Positions 1 through 11,417 of a DNA stretch of 64,000 nucleotides are shown piece after piece. The notes under the pieces are model-generated. The model saw only the letters and a program-made list of their open reading frames with translations, made no database searches and was not told the origin of the DNA. Location of the stretch: assembly GCA_963989245.1 (NCBI GenBank), contig OZ022347.1, positions 3,165,240-3,229,239 on the forward strand. Direction: 5' to 3'. The position numbers and the translations under genes were made by a program. Numbering within the stretch: position 1 is the stretch's first letter; the number at the start of each line of letters is the position of its first letter. This stretch comes from Nansenia antarctica (lineage: Eukaryota > Chordata > Actinopteri > Argentiniformes > Microstomatidae).

Positions 1-9
1 AGCCGCTGT

Positions 10-37
<28 letters not shown>
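10..37. repeat. (TA)n microsatellite
   Basis: About 14 uninterrupted TA dinucleotides at the window edge. Confidence 0.9.
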
Positions 38-40
<3 letters not shown>

Positions 41-611
41 CTGTATTAAGATGTGTGAACTGAAGGCACGCAAGGTCACAGAGGAGAAAAGCTGAATTAG
101 GCAGATTCACAGAGAATAAAGAGTCTATTCTGAGACTGTTCCCGCAATTTGAACACACTGCATGTCCTGAACGGGGAAATATGAACCAAGAAAACGTGAA
201 AATTACTTTTTAATTTTCCACTGATGATTTATATAGCCTCTCCACTTTCACTGTGCAGTGTTGCTTGAGCTAATACATCAAGCGAAGCTAAGCTACTGTA
301 TTTCAAGGCGTCTTAACCGCTTTCAATGTGCACATACTGATTTTACTCAATTTATCATAATGAATTTAGCTTCTTCTTTTTTCTCCAAAGGAAATGTAAT
401 CAACACTTTCCCAAAAGATACAGCAGCAATGTAACAAGCAAGCTAGAGTGTTCACTTCCTGTCTGAGCTTCTTGGCAGGAGTTGAACATCCCCAAACAGC
501 AGTTTGCCGGCTTTGGAATTATACTGCCACATACATCTTCCAACATGGGGTGGTGGCTAACACAATCACACCTTTGACAAACTGCTAACATTATATTTGA
601 TCCGATCAAAT

Positions 612-612
<1 letters not shown>

Positions 613-707
<95 letters not shown>

Positions 708-726
708 GAGACAGAGAGAGAGAAAC

Positions 727-757
<31 letters not shown>

Positions 758-762
758 GAGAG

Positions 763-800
<38 letters not shown>

Positions 801-831
801 AGAGAGAGAGAGAGAGAGAGGGGTTGATTTT
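613..831. repeat. (GT)n-(GA)n compound microsatellite
   Basis: About 16 GT units pass directly into about 190 bp of GA with occasional C or G interruptions (GACAGA, GAAACAGA, GGGGGGAGA). The reading frames across it code only Cys-Val and Arg-Glu runs and are not genes. Confidence 0.95.
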
Positions 832-905
832 GAGATTTTAAGTTATATATGACATGTGTATAGTCTATATATACTGTACATCAAGTTATAAGATTTGGGG
901 GGAAA

Positions 906-937
<32 letters not shown>

Positions 938-1046
938 AGAAAAAAAGCTCTAAAAGAAAAGTGAGCGGGTCTATTACTCCTCCTCTCCTCCTCCTCCTCC
1001 TCCTCCTCTCCCCCGCACGCACATGCACAGTGCTGCTCGTGGCACA

Positions 1047-1093
1047 GTTGTCATGGCGATGAAACCGGCTCGTGGGGTTGTTGCCATGGAGAT
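1047..1093 (+). promoter_or_regulatory. Two RFX X-box-like motifs near the putative first exon
   Basis: GTTGTCATGGCGAT (1047-1060) and GTTGCCATGGAGAT (1080-1093) each resemble the RFX X-box consensus GTTGCCATGGNAAC. They sit 34 bp apart on the same strand at the start of the putative first coding exon. RFX factors are known regulators of ciliary and neuronal genes. Binding here is inference; the match to the second half-site is imperfect in both. Confidence 0.35.
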
Positions 1094-1293
1094 GCCGAGA
1101 GGAGCTCGAGGTCGCTGGCGGCTGTGGAGGAGGACGAGAGCAGGCGGGGTCCGATGAGGCGAATCAGCACCTTGGAGAGCAACAGAGGCGCACAGGCACC
1201 CCGTTCAACCAGGGGGAATACTACATGCTCATAGTGATCGGAGAGATTGCACAGACCATCAGCTGCAGAGTGCCAGAGAGCACATAGAGCGGG
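1063..1293 (+). CDS. map1a: map1a exon 1, N-terminal coding exon (start unresolved, apparent frameshift)
   Basis: Encodes the first conserved block of the MAP1 long-form N terminus. Frame 1 is open from 1063 to 1284 and reads GEYYMLIVIGEI (1213-1248), matching the YLLVVVGEI motif of MAP1B exon 1. The conserved continuation REHIERG, which must join GIRSWD in exon 2, is in another frame (1278-1293). One base appears to be missing around 1249-1250, after ATTGC; read literally, frame 1 hits TAG at 1285-1287. The donor is GTGAGT at 1294 and leaves one base of a Gly codon, fitting exon 2. Frame 1 has a stop at 1060-1062 and no ATG before 1225, so the true start needs either another indel (the five-G run at 1212-1216 is a candidate) or an upstream exon. 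Sequencing error, allele damage and genuine loss of the long isoform all remain possible. Confidence 0.6.
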
Positions 1294-1803
1294 GTGAGTG
1301 AGAGAGAAAGATCCCCCTCCTATATGCTTCACTGATTCACTCAATGTCAATATTATGATTATTTTTTTATGCATCATGACTTATCATGGGAAATAAGAAA
1401 TAGGACATGCTGTGAACTTGGTGAATGATGCCTCGTTGGAAGTTGTAGAGAGAGAGAGAGGGGGGGACGGTGGCAGTTTATGCCGCATAGGACGAGTGAA
1501 AGCTTGAATCAGCAGGATTGCACAATCACATAAGTACGCCATGCTGGATAGCAGAAAGAAAAGAAAAAGTTGCACTCTCATGCTGTATTTTTAAAAGCAT
1601 GCGATCCCTTTTTAATATCTTACAGCTTGTGTTCCATAGCCTACAGTTATGTTTCCTTTAATACGGAGCGATGCATCACGAGTTTAAACAGCCGGTGACA
1701 TTGACGTTAACGATAAACGGTCGCACTCTTCCTCAGCAAGGATGTGAGACGAAAAAACAACAATTATGCCAATTTACTGATGAAAATAATGTGGTTTGTG
1801 TGG

Positions 1804-1833
1804 TGTTGTTGTTGTTGTTGTTGTTGTTGTTGG
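1804..1833. repeat. (GTT)n microsatellite
   Basis: About ten GTT trinucleotides in intron 1. Confidence 0.85.
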
Positions 1834-2184
1834 TTGTCATGTTGTGTAGGTAAGGTGCCATAGTGCAAAGAAATATCCCACAATATGAGCCCAAAAACAG
1901 TCAATCGTGTCGCTAATTGGATGACAGAAAGTCAGTAAGTCAGTGAGGAATGACGGTTATTGACTACGGGTTTTACACGTGAGAAACGCCCGGTGTTTAC
2001 AGGAGTTTGCTGGTCAGCAATCTCAGTATGCCAACTCTCCCTGGCCAGAGCCCCTAGTGATGAATCACCCTTATTAGGTGGCAGGCTGGCACCATGGCAA
2101 CCTCTCATCAGTTGGACCACCAGGGACCAATGCCCACCTCCGTATCTCTGTCAAGACGCTAGAATAGTAATTCCAGAAACATTC

Positions 2185-2453
2185 GTTAGCCTCATAGCAT
2201 AATTGCCTTCACAAGTCATGCTTCTCTTGTGGTCAGCCGAGCCATCTTTGTATGTAGTGTCAGAAATGCCCTCTGTCAAAGAGATGACTTGGGCAGATAG
2301 TGATTTGGGAATGTAACAAGCATTCTGATAGGCTGATGTCATCATAGGCGATAATGCACAGTGAATCAGCAGTGTTAGGAGAGTAGAGTTAGGCAGATAT
2401 CTACATTTGGACAAAATATGACTTAGGCAATTATGCTTTGATTGGCAGAGTAA
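2185..2453 (+). mobile_element. MITE family A, copy 1
   Basis: Begins GTTAGCCTCATAGCATAATT and runs through the shared core (gatgacttgggcagatagtg, then gttaggagagtagagttagg). The 3' end is decayed: the expected GCTATGAGGCTAAC is not intact. Five more copies lie in this window (7686, 12215, 14324, 18667, 49220). The length is about 260 bp with no coding capacity, which fits a non-autonomous DNA transposon. The superfamily is not determined. Confidence 0.75.
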
Positions 2454-2929
2454 CATCAAAAGGTTGTTACTCAATCACTTTATTATAGCCTGTACTTTTA
2501 CAGCTGGATTTGAATTACCCTCTTGTTCTGCAAAAAGATTTGTAAAGCTGCAGAACAATAACAACACTTTTTGGGGTAATCCAAAAGGGATGTCGTTAAC
2601 TGGGTAATTAGGTAAAAGCCGCCATCTTGTGCTTCTCTTGGATCAGACTCTCTGAGTTGAGCCCTCCTAAAAAGGCCTGGGTGATGTCATCTCTGAACCC
2701 ATGCTGTTAAAAGCCCCTGATTACAATGGGATTTAGCGCCATTGTTTGTTGGTTGTTGCATGCCATTTAATCCATCACGAATTGACCACTGTTTGCACAC
2801 TGACTTGATTAGCGTGTTGCTAGAAAACATCCAGCAGGCAAACAAGACAGCCATCAGACTTACCTGGAGAGTCACTATGAGCAGTCCTATAGGCATATAA
2901 TGCTGTTATCACTAATGGTGCTGGACATA

Positions 2930-3275
2930 TGTGACACATTCTAATGCGTTGGTCCTCATGTCGAAATCCGATGTAATGATCAGACTTTTCTTTCAGAACG
3001 TGAATACATTTCTGCGTTGTTTAAAATCAATGACTCATTGCTAGTCAACACAGCTTGTTTTGTGAGCCTGCTAACAATGTAAAGTAGTGTTGTAGTTAAC
3101 TAGGTAGCGGTGGGGATTACTCACCCAATCAATCGTGTTGCAGTATTCTGGCTTGACTAGCGAGTTTGTGTTGTGATTCTCAACAACGTTGAACCGTAGT
3201 TCTGTGTTTCAAAAGAAAAGTCAGAACATTTTGATTGGTTGCCGACATGCGGACCAAATTATCAGACTGTGTCAT
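2930..3275 (+). mobile_element. MITE family C, copy 1
   Basis: About 345 bp, homologous over its length to 41043-41395. The inverted ends are more diverged here than in the other copy (left GTGACACATTCTAATGCGTT; right end decayed). It contains no open frame of interest. A non-autonomous DNA element is inferred from the inverted ends of the better copy. Confidence 0.7.
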
Positions 3276-3710
3276 ATATGCTGTTATTGCCAAAAGCGCT
3301 GAAATTAAGTGTGCGAGAAATGTGTCAGCTGACATTATAACCAATTGTATCTATAACCAGATATTGGGATATAATCAGCAACTGCAACGATACTTGGCCA
3401 AGGGATATCTTCGGACAGATGTGGACAGATGCTGCTACGAGACTTTTTAAGACTTTCAGTTTCAGTCGGCGGTTTGATAGGCGTACAGTACAGCAGGACA
3501 CTGCACTGCGTACACAGTGAGGTTATTCAAACATGACAAACACGTCCCAAGTATGAAATACAACACCTTCCCTCCAAAAAAGCTGAGAGGAGAGAAGACA
3601 TGGAGCCTATAATACCCTTGTCTGGGGCTCACATTAGCTTTGTCTGAACTGGAGAACTGGAGACAGGAGCAAGGAAAATTACCCTTGACAGTGGAACAGA
3701 GAACAACCAG

Positions 3711-3833
<123 letters not shown>

Positions 3834-4027
3834 CGCTGTGCTCCTCAGACCGCAATTGATATATGATTCTATCCTTCATTTAGACATGATAGTGCTCCTC
3901 CACCTCCTCTGTCACAACAGTGTTGTGGCAGGGGTGTTGTGTTTCATTGCACCTCCGCACTCATTTTGCACTGACACTTCAAAGGTAACAGAGGCGTTTG
4001 AAATGTTCCCTAGCACATAACGTATTG

Positions 4028-4256
4028 TTAGAATTATAAGGTTCTATCTCCATCTTTGTCAAAATCGACTTTTTTTTACATAATCTGATCCATTAGGTGT
4101 TTATTAATGCCTGTGTGGTGTTATTTTTAAAATGTTGACATTTTTGAGTTAATAAAATACAAAGGTTCCATCTCACAAAACATAATGGAATGTAAAAACT
4201 TTGATGCTCAATATCTCTGAACTGCCCTAAACGGAGATAGAACCTTATCATTCTAA
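4028..4256 (+). mobile_element. MITE family B, copy 1 (intact ends)
   Basis: A 229-bp element with inverted ends: left TTAGAATTATAAGGTTCTAT, right its near-complement ending TTCTAA. The core is shared in inverted orientation with 42530-42736. It is the reference copy showing that the 26-bp minisatellite at 42217 derives from this element's terminal repeat. Confidence 0.8.
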
Positions 4257-5084
4257 GCTCACGATAATTTGCTGATAATAATTAGACATCCCAAAGTGTA
4301 TTGCATTTATTACTGATAAGCTTGTGCCGCAAAGTAGTTATTATTACTGCTGTAAAATTACTATTTTTACATCTCTTGTCAAGTGAGTTCCCCGTCAGTT
4401 ATAGCTATAATGGTAGTGATTGGCATTCAAAGGAGTGTTTTATAAACGTGCAATGTCATTCGACGTGTGATGGCAGTTTCCTGAGTTCAGATTTGTTCTG
4501 CGTTTTTTCTTGTTGTCCTTCCCTACCCTCTCAGAGAGGGCCTAGCTGCTATCTTATCTGTCCAGCGGCTTACACCCGGACAGAACATTTGAAAAATCAC
4601 AAACTGACATTTCAAGTCAGCTGTCATATTGATGGATATCAATTGATTTAGGAGAGGTGTCTGACTGTGTGTCTGGTGCAAACACAAAAGGCCCTATTGT
4701 GGTCCCGAGCGTGGAGCCCTCACCAGAATTAGCATCAGTGACACAGCGTTTCTGAGAAACAGACTCGGCTGTCTGCAGAGGAGACGCGTTTTCCCCCTAG
4801 CGAGGCAGAACATCTTCAGAACGTCTTTTATCGAGGCGTAGGGATAGACAGCAGGATGCGGTAGATTTTAAGAAAGTATAATCGTGTTATATGTCGTCCT
4901 CTACATATCCTACTACACTCACTGTATACCCTCAGGGAATGATGATGATCAGAGGGAAGTTTCTCCCTGTGGCGGGAGATCTGACGTAGCTTCTCTCAGA
5001 GGTTTGAATAGGATCTGACAGACCCTGTCCCTGGGGTAGGGAGGACACTGACGAGAGCCTCACACGGGGACCGGTTCGGCTGGT

Positions 5085-5460
5085 ACAGATCCCCCCCCTA
5101 CTCAGCACTGGAGTTGAGGGGGGATGAGAGGGGATGGCATCCCCCCCTGAGATAAAAATAGTCAAAATCATCCCCCTTCTAAAACTGCCATCCCCCCTTT
5201 CCATGCCTTATGTCATTTTATCAATGAACGTGGTATTACTGCTATTTCAACATTTAGTTTTGCGCATATTGAGTAAAATACTGGGCGAGGGAGGGGGCAC
5301 GCACACAGGCAATGACATTTTTACCAAGTCACTGAAGTCACTGACACTGAAGTCACTGACACTGTGGGGATGCTAAAATTGTCCCCATATGATAAAATTC
5401 ACCATCTCCCCTGATTTTCTTTTACAACTTGAGTACTGCCCCCCTACTCCTTAACAAGCC
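5085..5460 (+). repeat. Dispersed repeat family E, copy 1
   Basis: About 375 bp homologous to the reverse complement of 8985-9360. It contains runs of C, a CTGACACTGAAGTCA-type short duplication, and GGGGATGCTAAAATTGTCCC. The 80-residue open frame inside it is part of the repeat, not a gene. Transposon class unknown. Confidence 0.7.
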
Positions 5461-5989
5461 TGTATGTTCCCTGAGAAAATAACTGGTGTTCCAATTCCAG
5501 GACATTCTTTGCAAAAAATACATCTGTGTGTTACGTAAAACATCTGTCTCCTAGTCTCTTACATGTTTTATTAATTCCAATTAGATACAGCATATGATAT
5601 TTCTGTCAGTTGTTAAATTAAGTCTCTGAGTTAGAAGAAGAAATGAAGTCACGAAGTTGTATCAGAAGTTCAATTAGGACGACTTATGTCGGTTTAATGA
5701 TGTTTAATAAAAAATGTTAATACGTTTCAGTTTGGCTTAATCGAATGGTTCCACTCTGTAGAGCTCCCTGCTGAATTTGAATACCTTTATTTACTGTATG
5801 TAATCATACAAAACATCTATATAAACAAACCGATACATACATTATCAACAATTGTTTCTGTATCAATGTATATTTTGTTTCCGTCATCAATGTATATTGT
5901 TATGTAAGTAGAAATATACTACAGAAACGAAAGCAGTATATCAGACACTACAGCCTTCATACCACCATACCACCGCCTTACCACAACCC

Positions 5990-6415
5990 AAAATGTAATC
6001 ACACAGACAAAATCCTTCTGCTCACTTACAAATCCCTCCACGCCTGCGCCCCCCAGTACCTACGTAACTGACCTCCTCTCCCAACATACCCCTTCCCGGA
6101 ACCTACGGTCCGCAGACATGGGTCTACTGTCCACCCCCCGCACCTTTGGGGACAGAGCCTTCAGCGTGGCCGCACCTATCCTCTGGAACTCTCTCCCCAC
6201 AGTGATCCGCAACGCCCCCACCCTGGACTCCTTCAAATCAGCCCTTAAAACCCACCTGTTCACCAAGGCCTTTGGCCCCTAGTCACTGTTTCTGTTTGCT
6301 TTGTTTGTTTTCTGTTTTGTCAATCTGATAATTTCCTTTAGAATTGTAAAGCATGGGTTTTATGAAAGGCGCAATATAAATCCAAGCTATTATTATTATT
6401 ATTATTATTATTATA
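5990..6415 (+). mobile_element. L2/CR1-type LINE, 3' end of reverse transcriptase ORF
   Basis: Across frames it encodes the typical C-terminal motif of L2-clade reverse transcriptases: RTFGDRAFSVAAPILWNSL (about 6140-6200), then FKSALKTHLFTKAFGP and a stop at 6280. A short 3' UTR ends in an ATT tail at 6392-6414. It is 5'-truncated and frameshifted upstream, so dead. It ends about 60 bp before map1a exon 2. Confidence 0.8.
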
Positions 6416-6474
6416 GACTTGTTGTGAAGGCATATTTGAAGTACGTTGTGTTCCTTGTTGTGTTGCTCTAACAG

Positions 6475-6576
6475 GGATACGCTCCTGGGACGTCAGTCTG
6501 ACGTCATGTGACCTGGACCAGCAGCTGCAGCTGTTTGTGACGCGACACTCCGCCCAGTTCTCCGCAGAGGTCAAAG
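6475..6576 (+). CDS. map1a: map1a exon 2
   Basis: A 102-bp exon between ACAG and GTCAGT. With the single base from exon 1 it reads GIRSWDVSLTSCDLDQQ, then a segment ending FVTRHSAQFSAEVK. This matches MAP1B residues GIRSWDTNLIDC... and FVSRHSARFSPEVR. It enters and leaves in phase 1, joining exon 3 through a split Gly codon. Part of the MH1 homology region of the long MAP1A isoform. Confidence 0.93.
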
Positions 6577-6619
6577 GTCAGTAAAACCTGGGGGGCCAAT
6601 GACGTCGCTCGGAATGATC

Positions 6620-7070
6620 TTAAAAGGATAGTTTACCTACATTACAACATGATTAGGTAGATTACCTTGAAAACCATACCGCACGCCGCAAGAAACTTCG
6701 ATCGACAGTTTGGATTGGTTTACTTAGCCACTGCTAGCATTTTAGCATTCACCCAAAAAAAACTATTAGAGTAAACAAGGCAGTGTTGGAATTGTTCATA
6801 TTGCATGGCCAAATGATCAGTAATAAAGTCATTTAGAGAAACAATCCCTTTATAAGTTAGCAGAGTAAACAATGGTATTGTCTCATGAATATAGACTCCC
6901 AGCCTGTAGATACAGCTGTAGGGTAATCTCTTGTGCGAGGTAAAGTGAGGGCCTCTCCATAGACTTGGGTAAGAATACATCTGAAAATGCTCCTATCCTC
7001 CCTCGACGTAAACGCTGATCTAGGCTTTATAAGGTACGTTACTGTAAAGGGGAAGTCCGGCATTCAAACC
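6620..7070. other. Intronic stretch, possible old dispersed repeat
   Basis: It starts with aaaggatagtttacctacat, a phrase common in fish dispersed repeats, and no second copy is visible in this window. No convincing open frame. From 7070 to 7685 I see nothing except an inverted GTTACCAGGGTAAC motif (7087-7100). Confidence 0.3.
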
Positions 7071-7685
7071 ACAACAAAGTGGTCTTGTTACCAGGGTAAC
7101 CAGCTGAGGGACGGGGCTGGGGAAATGCAACTGTAGTGGATTTCATCTGGTTTCTTCTCTGTTGATATTGAATATTGAACACGAGGTGATTGATCATCTT
7201 AGCCTTTTATTAATAAAGTTACATGACGGGAGTCTAGAGTTTGCAAAATCCAGAGCCCCAGAGCCCCCCTCCTTCTCTGAGCACCCCCCTTATATACAAA
7301 GTCGACACCTTTAGGAGATCTTGGCAAAGAAATGTGGTGACAGGAAGCGCTACACTTTAGTAAGTGCGCAACAAGTCATTGGCCCTGTCCCCAGGCAGAC
7401 TGGATTGTTAGCTACGATTTCCCAGAATGTAGAGATACAGACGTCAATTCTCAGTATATTTGATATAACACTACGACATAACCATGATCAAATACATAGA
7501 TGGCCATCCATGAGATGTTTTGAAGCTGAACAGTGTTTACAATGACATTGTACTTTGTTTACAATTACATACAGGCTTATGTTTAAGTTAAGATGGATGG
7601 AAGGACAGATGAACTATGTTCAAGAGGCATTTATAAGCTATATTCTTCAATAATCAACTGCTATATATCATCAATTAAACATTTT

Positions 7686-7943
7686 GTTAGCCTCATAGCA
7701 TAATTGCCTAAGTCGTGCTTCACTTGTGGTCAGCCGAGCCATCTTTGTATGTAGTGTCAAACATGCCTCTGTCAAAGAGATGACTTGGGCAGATAGTGAT
7801 TTTGGAATGTAACGAGCATTCTGATAGGCTGATGGCATAGAGGCAATAATGCCCAGTGAATCAGCAGTGTTAGGAGAGTAGAGTTAGGCAGATATCTACA
7901 TTTGGCCAAAATATGACGTAGGCAATTATGCTATGAGGCTAAC
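7686..7943 (+). mobile_element. MITE family A, copy 2 (both ends intact)
   Basis: About 258 bp with clear terminal inverted repeats: left GTTAGCCTCATAGCATAATT, right AATTATGCTATGAGGCTAAC. This is the best copy for defining the family. Confidence 0.85.
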
Positions 7944-8059
7944 GGTCTTCTAAATGTATGTACCAATCCCAGAATCTCCCTTTTAAAGCCAAGTCACAAC
8001 ATTATTGCTTTTACCAATCCAGTGTTTTTACAAAGTGGATAACCTGATGTAGGAATGAT

Positions 8060-8168
8060 GAGCTCACAGCTAAATCCGGCATATTTACTGTCACCATATA
8101 TACATATAAGTGACTGTTCATTAATGTGCACTGTCCTGACTAAATAAAAAGATCTATCTATCTATCTA
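8060..8168 (+). mobile_element. LINE 3' tail fragment with (ATCT)n
   Basis: The sequence cagctaaatccggcatattt through tgcactgtcctgactaaata and a short ATCT tail recurs at 62155-62385 (+) and 28915-29040 (-). A 3'-anchored family with a simple-repeat tail fits a truncated non-LTR retrotransposon; the clade is not identified. Confidence 0.6.
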
Positions 8169-8344
8169 AAGATCTAACTGCATAGAGCTTGTTCCACCGT
8201 ACCTCTGATGGAACGGGGAGATTGTAGCACTGTACTGTCCCTTCTAATGATGCCAATATAATCATTTTTATTTGAACATTAATTATTGTTACTAAGCCTG
8301 AGTGCATAATGATTGGGACAGAGTTTTGTCAGAAACTATCTATC

Positions 8345-8645
8345 TATTAGATTAGATTTAGATTAGATTTATTGTCCCCAGGGGGAAATTCATTTTCACA
8401 CCACCGTACAGTATACATGTATACATACAACACCGTACAACACAGACAACAACAGACAGTACTACACATGACACATACACAAGTACACACACTCAGCGCG
8501 GTCTGTTATTTAAGTCAACAATGGCTGCGGGGATCAGGCTTTTGCCAAAGCGAGCCCTTTTGCACCTTAGCGTTCTGTACCTACGCCCGGATGGCAGTGG
8601 GGCGAGGTACAGATTGAGTGGGTGGGTGACGTCCTGTTCTATTTC
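8345..8645 (-). mobile_element. L2-type LINE 3' end, antisense
   Basis: On the + strand it begins with ATTAG repeats and TTTATTGTCCCCAGGGGGAA, the reverse complement of a common fish LINE 3' end. It continues into the antisense of the 3' UTR/ORF2 end. It is 5'-truncated and non-coding now. Confidence 0.6.
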
Positions 8646-8984
8646 CCAAACATACAGGTAATAACACGGTAATAATAAAGCATTCACAGTATGTTCTGTA
8701 CAGTATAAGCCCCGCAATATCGGAGCTAAAATAACATTGAACGGAAAACCACGTCGCAAAGTAACTCTACGTCAGGGAATCGATGATGAACGCCTTTCAG
8801 AAAGATTCGGTGTCATGAAATTATTTTGGATCCGTTGCCACCCATCAGGATGCAACACTTGGTCATGAAGCTGCAGAATTGCAAAAGCAGTCTGAAGAAC
8901 TCAACACTTACAGTAAAGAAAAGCCCTGCTTTGCTACGGTAGACATGTCACACCTAAACACCTTTTACTCTTAAGATGATTGAC

Positions 8985-9360
8985 ACCTCTGCACAGTACT
9001 CAAGTTGTAAAAGAAAATCAGGGGGGATGGTGGATTTTATCATAATATGATATGATAATATGATAATGTGGGGACAATTTTAGCATCCCCACAGTGTCAG
9101 TGACTGCACTGTCAGTGACTTGGTAAAAATGTCATTGCATGTGTGCGTGCCCCCTCCCTCGCCCACAGTGTTTTACTCAATATGAGCAAAACTAAATGTT
9201 AAATAGCAGTAATACCACGTTCATTGATAACATTCCATAATGGATGGAACGGGGGGAAGGCAGTTTTAGAAGGGTGATGATTTTGACTGTTTTTATTTCA
9301 GGGGGGATGCCATCCCCACCCTCATCCCCCCTCAACTCCAGTTCTGCCTCTGCATGGTAT
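8985..9360 (-). repeat. Dispersed repeat family E, copy 2 (inverted)
   Basis: Reverse-complement homolog of 5085-5460, with the ATGATA microheterogeneity expanded at 9045-9070. The two copies are inverted and about 3.5 kb apart, on either side of exon 2. Confidence 0.7.
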
Positions 9361-9742
9361 CCAGGTGCTAGAATTGCAAATGCTGTCTGAAGAATTCAAC
9401 GCTTTTAGCTCTTAAAGTAAAGATAAGCCCTGCCTTGCTACGGTAGACATGTCATACCTAAACACCTTTTACTCTGGAGATGATTGACACCTCTGCCTTC
9501 CCCTCACCTCTACATCGCTTCACTACCGTCTCTGTAAACGCCAGAGTGCTGAGTCAGGGGCAGGGGTGCTGCAGAGTTTAGGCTGTATCCCTGTCTTTAA
9601 GTGTGTGTGTGCGCGTGTTTGTGTGCGTGTTTGTGCGAGTGTGTTACAGTTGTTTAGGTACATGCTGGTTATGTGTACAGTAGGAGCTGAATAGGACATT
9701 TTTCAATAATCTGACAGGTTACCATACATACACACAGATGAG

Positions 9743-9749
<7 letters not shown>

Positions 9750-9828
<79 letters not shown>
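9750..9828. repeat. (CA)n microsatellite
   Basis: About 80 bp of CA with one AA interruption. Confidence 0.95.
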
Positions 9829-9830
<2 letters not shown>

Positions 9831-10205
9831 GAACTGTACGACACGTGGCAGTAAGTGCTAAGCTAAGCTATCAGGAAGGAAGCCAAAATGACACAGCATT
9901 TAAGACAAAAATATTGGCTACAAGACTACAGTTGTATAATCCCTCATTCTAACTCTGTAATAATAATAGTTTAGTGTTCATTCAGTCCTCATCCATTCAG
10001 TGTTGTTTCAGGTTGCTAAATGGCGCCAAAAGCATGAGTGTGGTTGAGAAACTACAAACTACATAAATGCCTAGGCTCTCTTTATAAGAGACTTTGGACC
10101 GTGCTTGTATAGCAGCTTTGATGCTGTTCTGATATGTTCTTAGTGATGGGGTCCACACTCAGACACACTCCGTAGTATAGGTCTGAGAGGCCCAAGCCCG
10201 TGGCA

Positions 10206-10345
10206 TTCAGGCCAGGCCCAACCCTCCCCTCCCTTCCCCTCCCCTCCTCTCCCCTCCCCTACCCTATCCTCCCCTACCCTACCCTCCCCTACCCTATCCT
10301 CCTCTCCCCTCCCCTCCCCTCCCCTCCCCTTCCCTTTACCCCTGG
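10206..10345. repeat. CCCTC/CCCTA polypyrimidine minisatellite
   Basis: Short CCCCTCC and CCCTAC-type units in irregular order over about 140 bp, all pyrimidine on the + strand apart from scattered A. The flanks (10346-10747) show no gene. Confidence 0.85.
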
Positions 10346-11089
10346 CCCGAGCCCTACCAGGGCCCAAAACCTATTTCAGATTCTCGCTGACACTCACTTT
10401 TTTTTTTACGGTGGGGACGCTACGTGAGTCTGCATCAAAGAGCCCCGCCTGGCCCCGCCCCAACCCTATCTATGAACCCCATCTATGAACCCTCTCTGTG
10501 AACCCTCTCTATGCCAAGTACAGTCAGCCTGAGTCCGGCCCTAATCTGTTCATGGCGTGGGGCCACAGCCTCCATTGAATGCGTACAGGACATTTACATG
10601 TGAACTTTAAAAAGAGAAAAAATAAAAAGGAGAGGAAAAGCGACCTTGACAGTAATGGTGATGAGTTCCTCTCATCACAGACTGTACTCTGTACTCTACT
10701 GAGCATCCTGGCTCCACTTTGACTGCAACACACGTACAAACAATGCCCACACACACACACACACACGCACACGCACATTTATCCACATAAATGTACAATA
10801 TCTAAAGGACATAAATACTATCAGTGCATTTTGACATTATGAAAACAGTCAGTTACAATAGTGCTGAGTTGACAACCAGTTATGCTACACACAGGATGTT
10901 ATTCACACCAGATGATGATTACAGTGGATTTTACAGATACAGAATCACTACTGTAAAACAGACAGTGTCCAGCTCATGGGTACAAGAAGCACCGCCTTCT
11001 CCATATTGAGCGGCTACCAATAATAGCAGATACTGAGCAGTACTTTGCTAACTGTTTGGCCCTTCTCTTAGATAGACCAGCCATTTGAA

Positions 11090-11093
<4 letters not shown>

Positions 11094-11127
<34 letters not shown>

Positions 11128-11322
11128 AGACACAGACACAGACACAGACACAGACACAGACACAGACACAGACACAGACACAGACACACACACACACACA
11201 CCACACACATCACACACACCACACACACCACACACACCACACACACCACACACACCACACACACCACACACACCACACACACCACACACACCACACACAC
11301 ACCACACACACCACACACACCA

Positions 11323-11414
<92 letters not shown>
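11094..11414. repeat. Compound CA repeat array with CACAGA and CACAC-CA higher-order units
   Basis: Three blocks lie in order: CA; CACAGA hexamers (about 10); an 8-bp CACACACC-type unit (about 15), then about 80 bp of pure CA. The long open frames through it are artefacts of the repeat. The flanks hold a smaller CA tract (10748-10775). Confidence 0.95.

Positions 11415-11417
<3 letters not shown>

Larger units (their letters stand above)
1..1022. other. 5' flank of map1a, no gene seen
   Basis: No coding exon is supported here. The stretch holds a TA microsatellite, a GT/GA compound repeat, a CT tract near 910-938 and a CCT-rich tract at about 976-1010 that runs into the putative first exon. 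The pyrimidine tract ends in CACAG at 1025-1029, so it could also serve as a splice acceptor if a further exon lies upstream of the window. Short open frames on either strand match nothing I recognise. Confidence 0.6.

Noticed and set aside
1671..1853. 60-residue open frame ending in a Leu run
   Set aside because: The Leu/Val run is the GTT microsatellite; the rest has no match.
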